Shown piece by piece: positions 1-11,600 of a stretch of DNA of 64,000 nucleotides. How positions within the stretch are numbered: the first letter of the stretch is position 1; every line of letters begins with the position of its first letter. The position numbers were made by a program, and so were the translations under genes. Source of the stretch: Linnemannia elongata (Eukaryota > Mortierellomycota > Mortierellomycetes > Mortierellales > Mortierellaceae); the NCBI GenBank assembly GCA_036320915.1, contig JAXBDG010000002.1, positions 930,001-994,000 on the forward strand. Direction: 5' to 3'. The notes below the pieces were generated by a model. The model had not been told where the DNA came from, did no database searches, and saw nothing but the letters and a program-made list of their open reading frames with translations.

Positions 1-714
1 CTACAAGACGTCCCTCGACTTTGAGCGTCCATGAGGGTGTTGGTCCGCTATCCAGTCTAGGCTCGTCATCGTCCGATTCGGGCGTTTCCTGGTCGTGTGA
101 AAGGTTGGAGATAAAGATGCGAAGAGTACGCTTGGTCTATTTGGCAACAAGTAAAAAAATTGTCCTTGTTAGATACCGGTGAACAAATCAGCGATTCCTC
201 GACCGTTGACGCGTGCAGCAAATGTCTGAGTGTACGGTGTGGTACAGGTTCAGTACCTTGACGGGCTTGTTGAGAGTCTCCTGCAAGTCCAGACGCTTCC
301 TCATGATAGTGGCATCCAATTTCTTTTCAAACTCCAGGAGCTCCGTGTAAAGTTTCGACTCTGGGACAATCGCCTCAATCTGTTGAATATAACAATAAAG
401 TGAGTAGTCAAGCATTAGAAAACAAGGACGCGCGAGGAAGGTGGAGAGGGATCATGATCGAGTGGTTGATGACAATAATAAGAGATAGAGTGTGTGTGTG
501 TGTGAGGGGAGTAGAGGCGTGCCTTGGATGAGATTTGGTTGTCGTTTGGGCGTTTTCTCTTTGCCTTTGCGACGAGCAATGGCAGGTCTGGCGCCGAGGA
601 GCGTTTCCTTGAGGGATCCATTGTGTCTGTCTTTTTGTCCTGTTGGGCGTTGTGGATGAGTTGGAAAAGAGAGAGGCAGACACATACATTAAAAGGGACG
701 GACAAAGCTGCCAT
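1..714 (-). CDS. SNF12: SWI/SNF (or RSC) subunit SNF12/SMARCD, 5' part of gene
   Basis: Partial gene running off the left edge. Exons read on the minus strand: 523-639 (or starting at ATG 621), 257-379 and 1-136, all joining in phase 0. A further small exon 688-714 (nine codons, then a perfect gtatgt donor at 687 and CAG acceptor at 640) is either coding or 5' leader. The peptide contains [20 protein letters not shown], then a [15 protein letters not shown] segment, TLRIFISNL and [10 protein letters not shown]. These match the conserved pre-SWIB region of SMARCD/BAF60 and yeast Snf12/Rsc6. The family are accessory subunits of ATP-dependent chromatin remodellers. The SWIB domain itself must lie beyond base 1. 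The intron between 522 and 380 appears to start with GC instead of GT. Which complex it serves cannot be told from this fragment. Confidence 0.88.
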
Positions 715-887
715 TTATTTCCTTGCAACTCTGGATGATTTCAACGTCACTTTCACGCTTTCGAGAGCTGCAAGGAAATAATGGTCCGAAGAAGGACTCT
801 CCATGGAGAACACATTATTTCCGATCCTGCCTTTCATCCCGCGCTCCTACCCTCCTCTCCACTCCTTCCTCACAAAACACAGTAGAC
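715..887. promoter_or_regulatory. Divergent promoter SNF12 / complex I subunit
   Basis: Only about 170 bases separate the proposed upstream SNF12 start (minus) from the NDUFA3-like start codon (plus), or about 270 bases if SNF12 begins at 621. The plus-strand end is C/T-rich (ctcctaccctcctctccact) just before the ATG, the leader style seen at many genes in this window. No TATA box is evident. The shared-promoter role is inferred from the geometry. Confidence 0.5.
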
Positions 888-1588
888 ATGGTCCTCCAGT
901 ACCTCGTAAGTCGCCAGACCTCGCAGGAAACCGACAACTTGGACAGATAACGAACCAGCCGCCATAACGACAAAACCTCCGACTTTCGCAAAAACCAACA
1001 ACAGAATTCGCTGACTGATCTATCATCTCCAGACGGCACACACGAAAGGAAGCACACTTCGGAAAATCCGAACACGCATGCTCTATACCTGCAGAATCAA
1101 CCACTGACAGCAATTCAACCCTCCAACTTCTTACTTTACCCTTTAACTAACTGTAGAGACGCAGCGCTCGGGATAGCCCATACATCTTCACCAGTTTCGT
1201 GGTTGCCGCTATCGGTAAGCAAAGGCTGCAGGAGTCTCAAATAATCAATTGAATTCGTCTCCGGCACGTGTACCTGAAGAAAAAACGATGCTTACTCCTC
1301 CGGACACTCTTCCAATTTGAAATAGGCCCCGTTCTCGTTGTCGGTGTCCCCGCTGTCCGCAAGAGCCAAGGATACGTCAGCCCTGCTCGCATCCCCGACA
1401 CCTACCCCTGTAAGCACTACCAGCTGTCTCGAGCGATCATTAATCATTCAGGGCACACCATTTGGCTCAATTGGTGATATCACAGATGAAAATCAACTAA
1501 CCAGAACACTGGTTCCTGCATCTGTATCATTTACTGTCAATTAGTGCCCCAGCGCGCTCGCAACCCTCCTTCCGGATATGAGGATTAA
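888..1588 (+). CDS. NADH:ubiquinone oxidoreductase 9.5 kDa (NDUFA3/NI9M-type) subunit
   Basis: A 67-residue protein made from four small exons: 888-905, 1157-1214, 1326-1409 and 1545-1588, with consistent phases 0, 1, 1 and a TAA stop. It starts MVLQYLRRSARDSPYIF, has one hydrophobic segment (about residues 16-34, FTSFVVAAIGPVLVVGVPAV), then RKSQGY, IPDTYPLPQRARNPP and ends GYED. The order of a short basic N-terminus, one membrane helix ending GPVL-VP, a basic turn, and an IP-TYP-P-x-R-P tail ending GYxD is that of the fungal 9.5 kDa accessory subunit of respiratory complex I (NDUFA3-related). It would sit in the inner mitochondrial membrane and has no catalytic role. The presence of complex I is expected in filamentous fungi and unlike budding yeast. 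Recognition is from remembered family pattern and splice consistency. The last exon is the least certain piece, but it restores the expected tail. Confidence 0.8.
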
Positions 1589-4266
1589 ACAACAAACCAA
1601 CCCATTTAAAACAGGAACGCCAACGACGCAGCATCTCGGACAGGATACCTAATGAACAGGAGAACGACTGAGAGTATCGCTGAAGGCTCTGACGACCATC
1701 AACAACACACACCCGCACCCACCAAACCACATACACCTCCCCTCCAATAGAAGAAGCACTCTTGCTAGGCATCAGTGGACGTCGATCAAATAAACAATTT
1801 TCACTCAAAAACTTGGACAACACTCATCTATGGATCTCAACCCTGTATCTAACACAGGAAAAGGAAAAGACTTCTTGCCCGTACACGACTCGTGCCACAA
1901 CGATTTTAATTGAAGTCCCCTTTGAGGAAAAGTGCCTTTTCCGCTCTCTGCAAAAATCAATTGAATGGTTGTAGTTACTCTCGTCTGGTCCCGTTCCTGG
2001 ACGAACAGATACATCAATTATTTTTTTGCCATTTTTTTTATTTTCATCAACTCAACCATCCACCATGTCAACCGCAACGCAACGCTCTCTCGACAAACCA
2101 GAACCCATTCGATTGATATCAATTTCTTTTAATTCGCTCAGACTGTGTCATCACCCTTTTGTTCTTTCGAGATGATTCTTGGAATCAAGTATGCTTTTGA
2201 TCAACCAACGCTATCAGCCTTTCTACCAACAATTGGGCTATCAGCTCGATCAGGCTTAATCGCCAATTATTGAAAAGAAAAGTCGTTCAGAGGAACAGTT
2301 TTTTGATCTTTTTCTTTTTTTTCTTTTTTTTATGCTCCATACCACGCTTTTGATTGATCGTACAAAACGAAAGGAGACACATCTCTGAACCTCGAGCGTA
2401 TGCCAAGAAAACGATTGATACCAAACCCTTGAAGAAGAAGAAAAAAAAAAGGCCTTCTTGCGGTAAGCATGACCATATATCCACCATCACTTTCGATCAA
2501 CTCCCATGGGTCGGATGACCAAAGCCTTCTTGTTTTTGTTTTTGCTTTTTCTTTTTTCTTTTTACTCTTTCCTCCAGTCCCCCCCTCAGCTCTAAAAAAA
2601 AACCCTCTTCCTTCTCTCCCTTCTCACGCGGACAGTAGGCTTCTCTTTGTCACCAAAAGTATAAAAGGCAAGCAAGCTAACGACTTATCGCTCGTACTTA
2701 AAAATATAAAGATGTATTCAACCTACGATCGCCTCTGCTGAACAAATAATGAGACAAAACCTGACGTCTAAAAAAAAAACAGTAGAACAACGAAGCACAA
2801 AGAAAGATAGGTAAACACTGAAAACAAATCCAAGTGCTATCGATTATGTCTATTAATTCAAGATGGCCAGATCTCGCACTCCAAAAGAAAAGGAAACAGC
2901 ATAGCACAAAAAAAAAGATGATGATGACGATGTCAAAAGGCAAAGCTAACCGCCTTGGTTTTAGTATGTATTGTAAGTGCTGCTGCCTTATGTAAAGGCA
3001 AGCAATGTAGCACAGTAAAAAAAGGAAGTTGTAAAAGTACGGAAAAGGACAACTTGGGCAATCGCTCGTCACCCGAGAGATAGAAATACAGACGAAATGA
3101 CGAAAGATGGAGAAGCCCTATAAACGCCAACAACTTTTTTTTTTTTTTTTGCTCATCCATCTTCATCAGAAGAAGCTAGCCATGATCCAATACCCATGAT
3201 CAACTGATTACCAGGATCCTTGGTCATCCAACTACAGTTGCATGTCAGGCATTCTGACATGGTATAATCGTGAGTGCACTCTTATTGGCCTCTGACCTTT
3301 TAGAACTTGCGCGTCGTCATTTTTGATATCATTTTGGTGGCGTCGAAATTATTTTGACGCGACAAGACGCGTTGTTTTTTGTTTGACCTTACTCGTTAGT
3401 CGAGAAAGGGCTTACAGATTCTGACGTACGGGTAAGGAAGTGCACTGGCGCATACGACCGGCTTTACCGCCTGCACTTTTTTCTCGATACGTGCTTCAGG
3501 TATCCCTTTCTGAGGTGTGTAAATTGGAGATGCAAGGGAAGCACTTTGCGTTAAGGATCACGCCTGATTCGGGTGTTTGAAGAACTCATCCTTCGTCAAG
3601 GCATCCAATCAGCTTGAATGCAAGCGTCACGTATACTCTATCTTGGAGTTGGATCCCTGCACAATTACTAACTAAGCTTGCTCGTTTATCCTCGCTTCAC
3701 TATGAACATAAGCGCGAATCGAGCGCTCATCATTTAAAATCAAACTTGTGCTTTGATATGACATTACGTTGGTGGGTTGAATTCAAGATAGCCCATGAAA
3801 CATACGGGTTACACGTTTGATTGCTCGGCAGATCGAAGACGCTGTTAGGACCCTGCTATGGACAACTTTTTCGTTATTTCGGGTGGGCAAAAGACAAAAC
3901 CCAGTCGTCAAACCTTCGGACTTTGACATAGCTCTGACGTCCCAGGATGAGGGCTACCAGTACCTGTCGTGTCTCCATAGCATTTTTCGAACCACAACAC
4001 CATCAACAATGTGAAAGATGCGAAAATAAATATGTATTAGTCTTTTTAAGGTATTTGGTAAAGCACAGCACGAGGCTGGCAGGAGAGAGGTAGATGGCAG
4101 TGAATGGGAGGGTCATCATAACATGTTTTTTGTGTTTTCTATCCTATTTGTGTTTTTTGTTGTTGTTGTATCGTATCACTGTACAGCGCGTTTTTTTTTT
4201 TCATTCGCCGATACATGATCTCATATGTGAGAGGGGGGGAGGAAAAAGGGCTAAAAGGACACGAGT
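1589..4266. other. Intergenic, about 2.7 kb, no gene supported
   Basis: Lies between the 3' ends of the complex I subunit and the coactosin-PH gene, so it should hold two 3' UTRs. AATAAA-like signals occur near 1790 (plus) and 4025. Most open frames are A/T homopolymer artefacts. A perfect 8-bp inverted repeat, CATGTCAG-gcatt-CTGACATG, occupies 3241-3261. The stretch 3600-4010 has a short open frame at 3817-4014, but no domain or splice partners. I see no tRNA or transposon here. Confidence 0.6.
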
Positions 4267-6330
4267 TTATGCAGACTCGTTGCACTTCATGAACCCAGCA
4301 ATCGCCAACTCCTTGTCCTTGGTAGCATCAGAGAAGAACAAGTGCGATTCGCCTGTGTACAAGTCAACCCGGAACGAGTTGGGGATCAAACAGTCCACCG
4401 AAGCATCCTCAATATTGACCACTCTCCCACCCAACCTCAACTCAGAAATTGGCGCCCTGCGATCAAACTCATCCCTGTAGAACGAAATCGCCTGTCCGCG
4501 CATGACATAGAACCGACGTCTCCAGAAGGGCGATCCATGACTCTGGATGGTGATGTAACCCGACAATCCGGAACCTCTAAGCTTCTCCATCTCGATCAAT
4601 TGCTTCTTCATGGCTTCACGGGCAGCACGGTCGGATTCGTTCTTGCGCTTTTGTTCCAGTTCCATGGCTTGCTTGTGGGCAAAGACTTCTTGTTCGCGAG
4701 CTTCGCGTTCCTGGGTTTCCTTTTGGCGTTTGAGGACCTCAGCCTTCTTTTGACGGTCCATCTCCTCTCGCATCTTGCGCTCTGCGGCCTCAATCTCCAA
4801 CTGACGCTCGGTGCGAGGGGTTGTGGCGCCGCCGCTAGAAGGAGGAGCGGGCGATGCGACACGGACGGGGCTCGAGACCTCGGAGGCGACGCTTTGAGGC
4901 GTAGGGATGGCGGTGTTGATGTTGTTGAAGGTTGCTGGAGGGGTGGGGGAGACGGGGGTCATGGGGCGAGGGGCAGCCACGGGGACGGGAGAAGAGGGCA
5001 TGACGGGCGATCCTGAAGGGTCTGGGGTTGGGGGACCATCGACCAAACCCAAGCGGTGACGGACCTTATCGTCCGAGAGTTCTGCAAGGTTAGACGAGTT
5101 GATCTGGACATGGGTGTTCTTGAACAATGCGCCTACGGCCTTTCCGTGCACCAAAGCGCGGGCTATGTTCAAATGGGAATGTGAAGAGATGAAGGGTTAG
5201 ACCACAAGTATTTAGATTGAAATGCGACGATATGTCATGTTGCGAAAGAGATAGTTAGTTACTTACCACGACGGAGACCACTATTAAATACAAATAACGA
5301 GTAAAAGGAATGGAAGAAAGAAGACAAGGAATGAGAAGGAGTGAGCAAATTTTGCAAACGTGGAGAAGAGGTATATACTTCAGGGCGGATAAAAGAAAAA
5401 TGATCCTCAGTGAAAAATGATCGCCCATACTGTGTGCCTTAATGAAATATTGTCCAGCTGGTTTCCTCAGAGATTTAAATCTTTTCCTTTGTGCTCCTCC
5501 TCATATCTCCCGTCCATTGCATTCCATCTCCCGTTGTTTGTGGTGGGGAAGGGTGATCGTTATTATATGCTGGCGGACAATGAATTGTCGAGATGGGGAT
5601 AAAGTGCAATTAGACATAGCTCCTTGTGTCCTTGTCATGGTTGCAGAGTTTATCAGGTTTCAAACGAATCCATGCTGCATCCCTCTCTTGGTGACCGCTT
5701 TGTCCATTGCCATCGCCATCTGCCATTGCTCAAACCACATCTAGTGCTCCCTTCTTATCCTCCTTGTTTGCACTAAATGATAAAAAGACGGTACCTGACT
5801 TGCTCGGAGACATAGGCAAGGAGTGCGAATCGGTCCTCAATCCTCACAAAGCCATATAGGACCTCCTCGGTCAGGTTCGAACGGAGCTCCTCCAGGCCAC
5901 CGGTGCCCTTGGAGTACAGTGAGATCTTGTCGCGGGTATCATGGTATCCGAGGATAAGCCTGTTTTTACGAAGAGAATAGGAAGTGGTTGGATGGAGAAA
6001 CAATTAGAAAAGGATATTATTATGAAGTTCAGGGGTAATTGACGTCTCAGGGGTGTAATTGAACCATGAACAACAGAAGGCATAAAAATAACGAGTAGGA
6101 AAACGGGGGTCGGTTGTGCGACGATGAGGGCTGGTTCGACATGAGACACACACACACCCCTCATCCTCTTCATTCCTTATTCCTCATTCCCCGACAAACG
6201 TTTGTCTTTTTGTTCATTCATGTTATGAATGGCGAGAGTTGCTTTTTTTTGTTTACCAGTTGGTGGGGGTGCCACTGACGATAGCCTGGTAGGCCTCAAG
6301 AATAGCAGGGTCGGTCAAATCGCAGGACAT
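4267..6330 (-). CDS. Coactosin-type ADF-H domain protein with coiled coil and C-terminal PH domain
   Basis: Predicted 382-residue protein from four exons: 6257-6330, 5795-5959, a 14-nt microexon 5267-5280, and 4267-5162. Residues about 1-140 form an ADF-homology domain of the coactosin/Abp1 type: LTDPAILEAYQAIVSGTPTN, WLILGYHDTRDKISLY, GFVRIEDRFALLAYVSEQ, RARALVHGKAVGALFK. The microexon encodes the GLRR junction before RARALVHG, which the domain requires. Residues about 140-205 are Pro/Thr/Ser-rich. About 205-280 is a charged, heptad-like helix (ERKMREEMDRQKKAE, EQKRKNESDRA). The last about 100 residues form a PH domain: GYITIQSHG-x-FWRRRFYVMRG, ISFYRD, and DLYTGESHLFFSD. Coactosins bind F-actin, and PH domains bind phosphoinositides or proteins, so a cortical actin adaptor is inferred. 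The combination is longer than plain coactosin (about 145 residues). The upstream DNA is GA-rich. Confidence 0.85.
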
Positions 6331-6985
6331 GGTGTGTTAATAGTAGGTCTAGTCGTTGAAAAGGTAGAAGATATCGAAAAGTTTGTGCGAGGTAGGAAGA
6401 GAGGGCGGACAGCGTCGAATTGTTGTGGTGATGGTGGTACGAGTTGTTGTACGAGGGAAAGGGTATAATTCCAATGAGAGGGAGATGTGTTGTTGTTGTT
6501 GTTGTTGTGGAGAGAGAAGAAGAAGAAGAAGAGAGGAGAGGAGAGGAGAGGAGAGGAGAGGAAGAAAAGAAAGAGAAGAGAGAAAGAAAGAAAAAAAAAA
6601 AGAGATGGAAATCCAAATTAGTATTTGAAGTAAATTGGAGAAATACAAGCGTAAACAAAAAAGAGAGAAAGAAAGAGAAGGGTCAGGTCAGTAAAGCATG
6701 CAACCATTGGAACAGCATAAACAGCATGAAATAACAGGGGAAGATGCATTTATGCGCGAGACAGTGAACATGCACACACAGACACAGGTAGAGATAGAGA
6801 GAAACACTTACAAGGACAAAGGGAAGGGCGTTTTGTTGTTTGTTGATATTGATTTTGTTTAGTTATGTAACGGTCGAGGATAGAGTAAGAGAGAGAGAGA
6901 TAGGCGGGAAGGGATAGTGTCAGGGGTTATTTGAGAAAAGGGCGTTTGTTATTTGGTCGGGGGACAGGACAAGGAGCGGGAAGGT

Positions 6986-7027
<42 letters not shown>

Positions 7028-8637
7028 TGTGGTGAGAGCAGGAAAAGAAAGGGGGTCGCTGCAGTCAGGAAAGGATAGAGTAGGGACAGGATGGGGCAGG
7101 ATAAAAAAAAGAGGGGATGCTGAAGTGAGTGTGTTGTGGGGGTGCGGATGTGGATGGATTGGAGTGAACAAAGAAGAAGGAAGAAATGGAAAGAAGGAAG
7201 AAAAGAAGAGAGGTTGATGGAGAAAAGGAAAAAAAGAAAAAGGCACAACCATCGTTGAAAGGCCAATTGACATTAGGACATAGTTCAAGTCAAGAAGTGG
7301 AATGGACTCTAAAAAAACAAGAGATGGGCCGTTAGAGGAACGAGGAAGTTGAGAGCACAAAAAGTAATAAAATAATGGTCCGGATGATATTTGTTGTTGT
7401 CGTTGAGCTGAACACTCTTTCTCACACAAACAACGATAACCAACGACAAACAACAGGGAAGGGAATATACCCACACACCCACACTCACTCACTCTAGCAC
7501 TTTCATTCTCGAAACGATTGCAAAACATGAACAAAGAAACCACCAACAGCGACCAAAATCAAGAGGCTCTCAACCCTCCCTCCACCACCTCTTTCATCTC
7601 ACAGTCAAACACAAGGCATCTCTTGCAACAACATGAACAAAAAACCCCTACAATACCCCTCCACTTCCATTTCACCCTGTCTCATTGTATGAACAACACT
7701 CACAGACATGTACTTCTCGCCTCCTTGACCAAATAAAAAAAGGAACCGACGTTGCTGCTGCAGGATCATATCCTAAAAGGCTAGGTTAGCAACACCGCTT
7801 TCCTTTCTGCCTGCCTGCTTGCTTGGAGCCCGTGGAATTCAGCTCCTCTCTTCTCCTCCCCTTCTTTTTTTTATACATATACTCGATCGATAGACGCCAT
7901 AAAACCAAACGTGAGAAGAGTTCGCCCATCGAGTCCAGACGACAAGAAGAAAAATGGCTAGGTCCAAGTTGCCCCGTCCGTTGTTTTAAGACTACTAATG
8001 CTCCAATAAACCACGTTGTTTTTTTTAGTGTCTCCAACTGTTGTTGTTTTTGGTGTTGCCTCCGCTAAACAATCGGTGGACCCGGACCCGGACCCAGTTC
8101 CAACGGCACTAAAACATAAGAACGAAAACGCAAGTGAGCCACATGCAAAAACCAAATGAACAAAACCCGCTACACTCGTCTCTTCATTAGCGCGGTAGTG
8201 ACCTTTGCTGGAAGAGACAAAAAAAACAGTTTCCATTTCCCATTCATTTTGTGTGTTTTTGAGAGCTTTAGTTTTTTTTTTTTCCTTCTCCTGTTTTGTA
8301 TGAACACCACTGAACAGCCAGCCATGCGTTTTTTCAACTCCCTGACTGGCAGAAGTTAAAGTAAAGGTTACACAAAGTAGATTAAGGAAAGCAAAGGAAT
8401 TGAAATAGCGCCGAAGAATGACGAGCAGCGAACAAGAAGGATGGGGGGACGTGAGGGGGGGCACCAAGTCAGGGTCTTCTACAGGACTTACAAAAACGGA
8501 AACCAGCGGTCAAAGGGACACAAAAACAACAACTGATTGCAGATCAAAGATGGAATGATGCTGAGAAAAAACTTATTTCGTTTCGCTGTATTTTATCAGT
8601 AGCATATCACAGACTAGTATTCTTCAACCTTCATCGT
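6331..8637. other. Long intergenic region rich in purine repeats
   Basis: This 2.3 kb stretch lies between the coactosin-PH start codon and the beta'-COP stop codon (both minus). The first part is likely promoter and 5' leader: GTT repeats near 6485-6510, GAGAG-type repeats 6519-6600, and (AG)n at 6989-7023. The rest holds only low-complexity open frames. Three copies of GGACCC-type hexamers sit near 8078-8095. The end is the beta'-COP 3' UTR. No gene, tRNA or mobile element could be supported. Confidence 0.55.
6989..7023. repeat. (AG)n microsatellite
   Basis: Uninterrupted AG dinucleotide run of about 35 bases in the upstream region of the coactosin-PH gene, surrounded by further purine-rich DNA. 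On the minus strand it reads CT, like other 5' leaders in the window. Confidence 0.9.
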
Positions 8638-11600
8638 CTAGATAAGGTTCTCAAACGCGTCCTCCTCCTTAGCAGCATTCATCTCCTGCATCATCACACG
8701 GTCATGGTCAGACGTCACCAGGCTCGACGTATCATCAAAGTCAAAGTCACCCTATCACACCACAAGTGAACGCAAAAAAAAAAAAAAAAAAAGTCAGTCA
8801 ATGCTGGATAGATAGTATGAACATGCAGGCACTAATAACAGCAGAATTAACATACTCTGACAGAGCCGGTGCCGGTGGTGTTGACTTCTAGGGACATGTA
8901 ACTCATGTTATCGCTAATCGAGTCAAGACGCTCCTCCACCAAAGAAGGATAAGGTCTCGAAGGCAAGCCATCGCCATTGAGGCTACCATTAAGACCGCCG
9001 TTGTGTACAAGGGGAGACGAGGCTGAAATTTGCGACGAATTGGTCTGGAGAGGGCTGCCATGAGACTCCAAGTAGATCTCTGGCTCAGCTGCAGACAAGT
9101 CGATCAGTCCATGGCCAGACTTGAAATCCTCGAGAATGTCGCGGTGGGAATGCTCCTTCCATTGAGGATAGGCACTGGCGGGGACAGGTTGAGACCGAGC
9201 TGCCCTGATGGCCTCCTCTGCCTGAAGGGCAATCTGCAAATCAGGGAACATCTCCTCATATCCTGCAGGGTCAGCAAGGGCGTCGGCAGTCTTGCTCCTG
9301 CCGGCAGTAGCAAGCGACTCCTTCCACAGCTGAAGGACATGAGGAACAGCACTATACATATTGCGCCAATTCATATCACGATTCAGTTAGTCATGTTTTT
9401 GAAATGTGTGTTTCTATAACATTCGACATACTCCACCACAAACACAAAGATGTAATAAACCGCGTAGTTACCTGGGAAGATAAGTTCTGGCCATAAGTGC
9501 AGCTTCGGGAATACGCTCAGTCTCGATCAGGACCTGGATACAGTCCTCAACCTGACCCAAGTTGAGATAGCAAGCAAAGGCAATGTTGCTCTTACCAGCA
9601 TCTTTGGCCATCTCAGCAAGTCTCTTCAGGCCTTGTGCGTTTCCGCTCGAGGTATAAATCAGCAACAGACCGCTCAGATCCTTGGCATGGATGAAGCACT
9701 CCTCGGCCAAGTTGACGCGCCATTTCTCCATAGCAGTGTCGCCCAAAGTCTTCCACTTGGACTCAGAGTCAACCTCCCTAGCGATCGTCACAGCCAAATC
9801 CAACTCACCCAGTTGAAGGGCCAATTCATACTTGTGATCCTGATCGGTGGAAATCTGGAGGGCAAGTTCCTTGTGCTCCTGTGCCTCCAAGAATCGAGCA
9901 ATCTTGTTGCGCTGCTCGTGAGGAACACGCGGCAAGATCTCTTCTGCCATCTCCATGTCGCCTCGAAGAACTGCAGTTTGATATTCGATGACTGACAGCG
10001 AAATGCCATAGCTGACAATGTTGACCTCCTTGTCGACAAGGTACAGGCGGTTGTCACGAGGAATGTAGCCAAGAAGGTAGTGAGCGGAGTCAAAGTGAGC
10101 GATCGCTTGCGTCTGTCCACCAACCAAGTAGTTCAAACGGTTGGCAGTGTTGGTGTAAATAAAGCAATCTCCGACCCAGCATCCTGTCTGCACACTAAAT
10201 AATCCAATGCGTAATTAAATATCGGTTTAGAAATCAACAGGCATTCACAAGAATCCCACATGGTAGACATTATCCATGTACAATACCACTTACGTTTCAG
10301 GAATCTCAGAGACAAACTCCAAAGCCTCCTCGACACCCTCCTCGCCAACCTGACCACCAGCCTCAACAAACTGCGTGTACGCCTGGCGGTTGTAACGGAG
10401 AACGTAGAAGCTGTCCTTGCAAGCAATTGTCATCAAATCACCAGTCTCGGACCAGTAAACCTATGATGGACCGATTAAGAAAATAACGGCATAAGTGTCT
10501 GCTGTTCACTTTTGCACACGAGCTGCATAGGTCACATCGAGTAGCCAATCGACAGAGACTTACATTCTGTGGTTCGCAGTCAATACGGCGGACTGTAGCT
10601 CCGGTATCCCAGTCATACAAGTTCAAGAAGCTGGCGCTCTTGACTCCCAGCAGCGTTCCTCCAAAAATTCCTTCCGCAGAGTAGTTCAACCGGATCAAGT
10701 TGGGCTTCTCCTTGAAGTTCTTGAACAGCTTGACCTTGTTGGTGGACTCGCGAACAGCGTACTCATTAGAGTCCAATGCCCAGACGAACTCCAGTCCACT
10801 GCCAAAGCTCTTGTTTCTCCATGCAAGCGCAGTGTAGATGATGTATTCACCATCGCCGCAGACAACAACGAAACGTCCGTTGGGGCTGTGCTGGAGAGAC
10901 TGAGGGTACACTTCACAGCTGCCGAGATCCTTGGCAGCGCAAGCAATACGCTCGCCATCCTTTGTTTCGTCGCCTAATTCAATGAAAGTTGTATGAATTA
11001 TTAGCCAATCAAGGTTCCTTAGTAGCAAAAGTCGCTTCATTTCGTTATCCATGGTAGAAACAGTGTCGAAAAAGGCCCTTACCCATGCTGGCTTTAACGT
11101 TAGCTGTTTGGATATCGTTGTGCTTGGCCCAGATGATCTTTCCGCCGCTGTCCATGCTCACAGTTGGCTCTTCGCGACCCAGCTGCGAATTGAATAAAGA
11201 TTGATATATCAAAAGTTAGCGTCGCGAGTATTGGCAGTCTTAGTGCACGGTATCCTATATCACATGTGGCCTCCAGGTACCTTAATGACGACCGATCCAA
11301 GATCGAATCCCAACGCGACGTCGTTTGTTGAGCGACTGTACGCAATGGTCCAGGCGCGGTTGAGGCCGTAGTTCAATGTGTTTTCCAGGCGGTAGGTGTT
11401 AGCATGCCAGATCTTGACCGATCCATCCTCGCTTCCAGAAATAATGATGGGAAGGTCTGGGTGGAAAACTGCAAAAGTAACGTTTTGAGTATGCCCCTCC
11501 AATGTCTGAACGCAAGTCTTATTCTGATAATCCCAGACCTTGACCAACCTGTGGATATGATAGCATTTAAATAGTCAGTTATGGTCCATAATCCGAGAAT

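Noticed and set aside
3817..4014. Short frame with mixed composition in the first large gap
   Set aside because: No start context, no splice-linked exons and no known motif.
4342..5016. 224-codon plus-strand open frame
   Set aside because: Antisense to the last exon of the coactosin-PH gene, whose domains and codon pattern are convincing. The plus-strand product is Arg/Gly-rich antisense noise.
6920..7546. 208-codon minus-strand open frame
   Set aside because: Translated CT repeats and pyrimidine-rich DNA, with no conserved residues and no splice context.
7958..8467. 169-codon minus-strand open frame
   Set aside because: Mixed-composition frame with no recognised domain, no leader and no neighbours in frame. 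It is probably chance in the beta'-COP 3' region.
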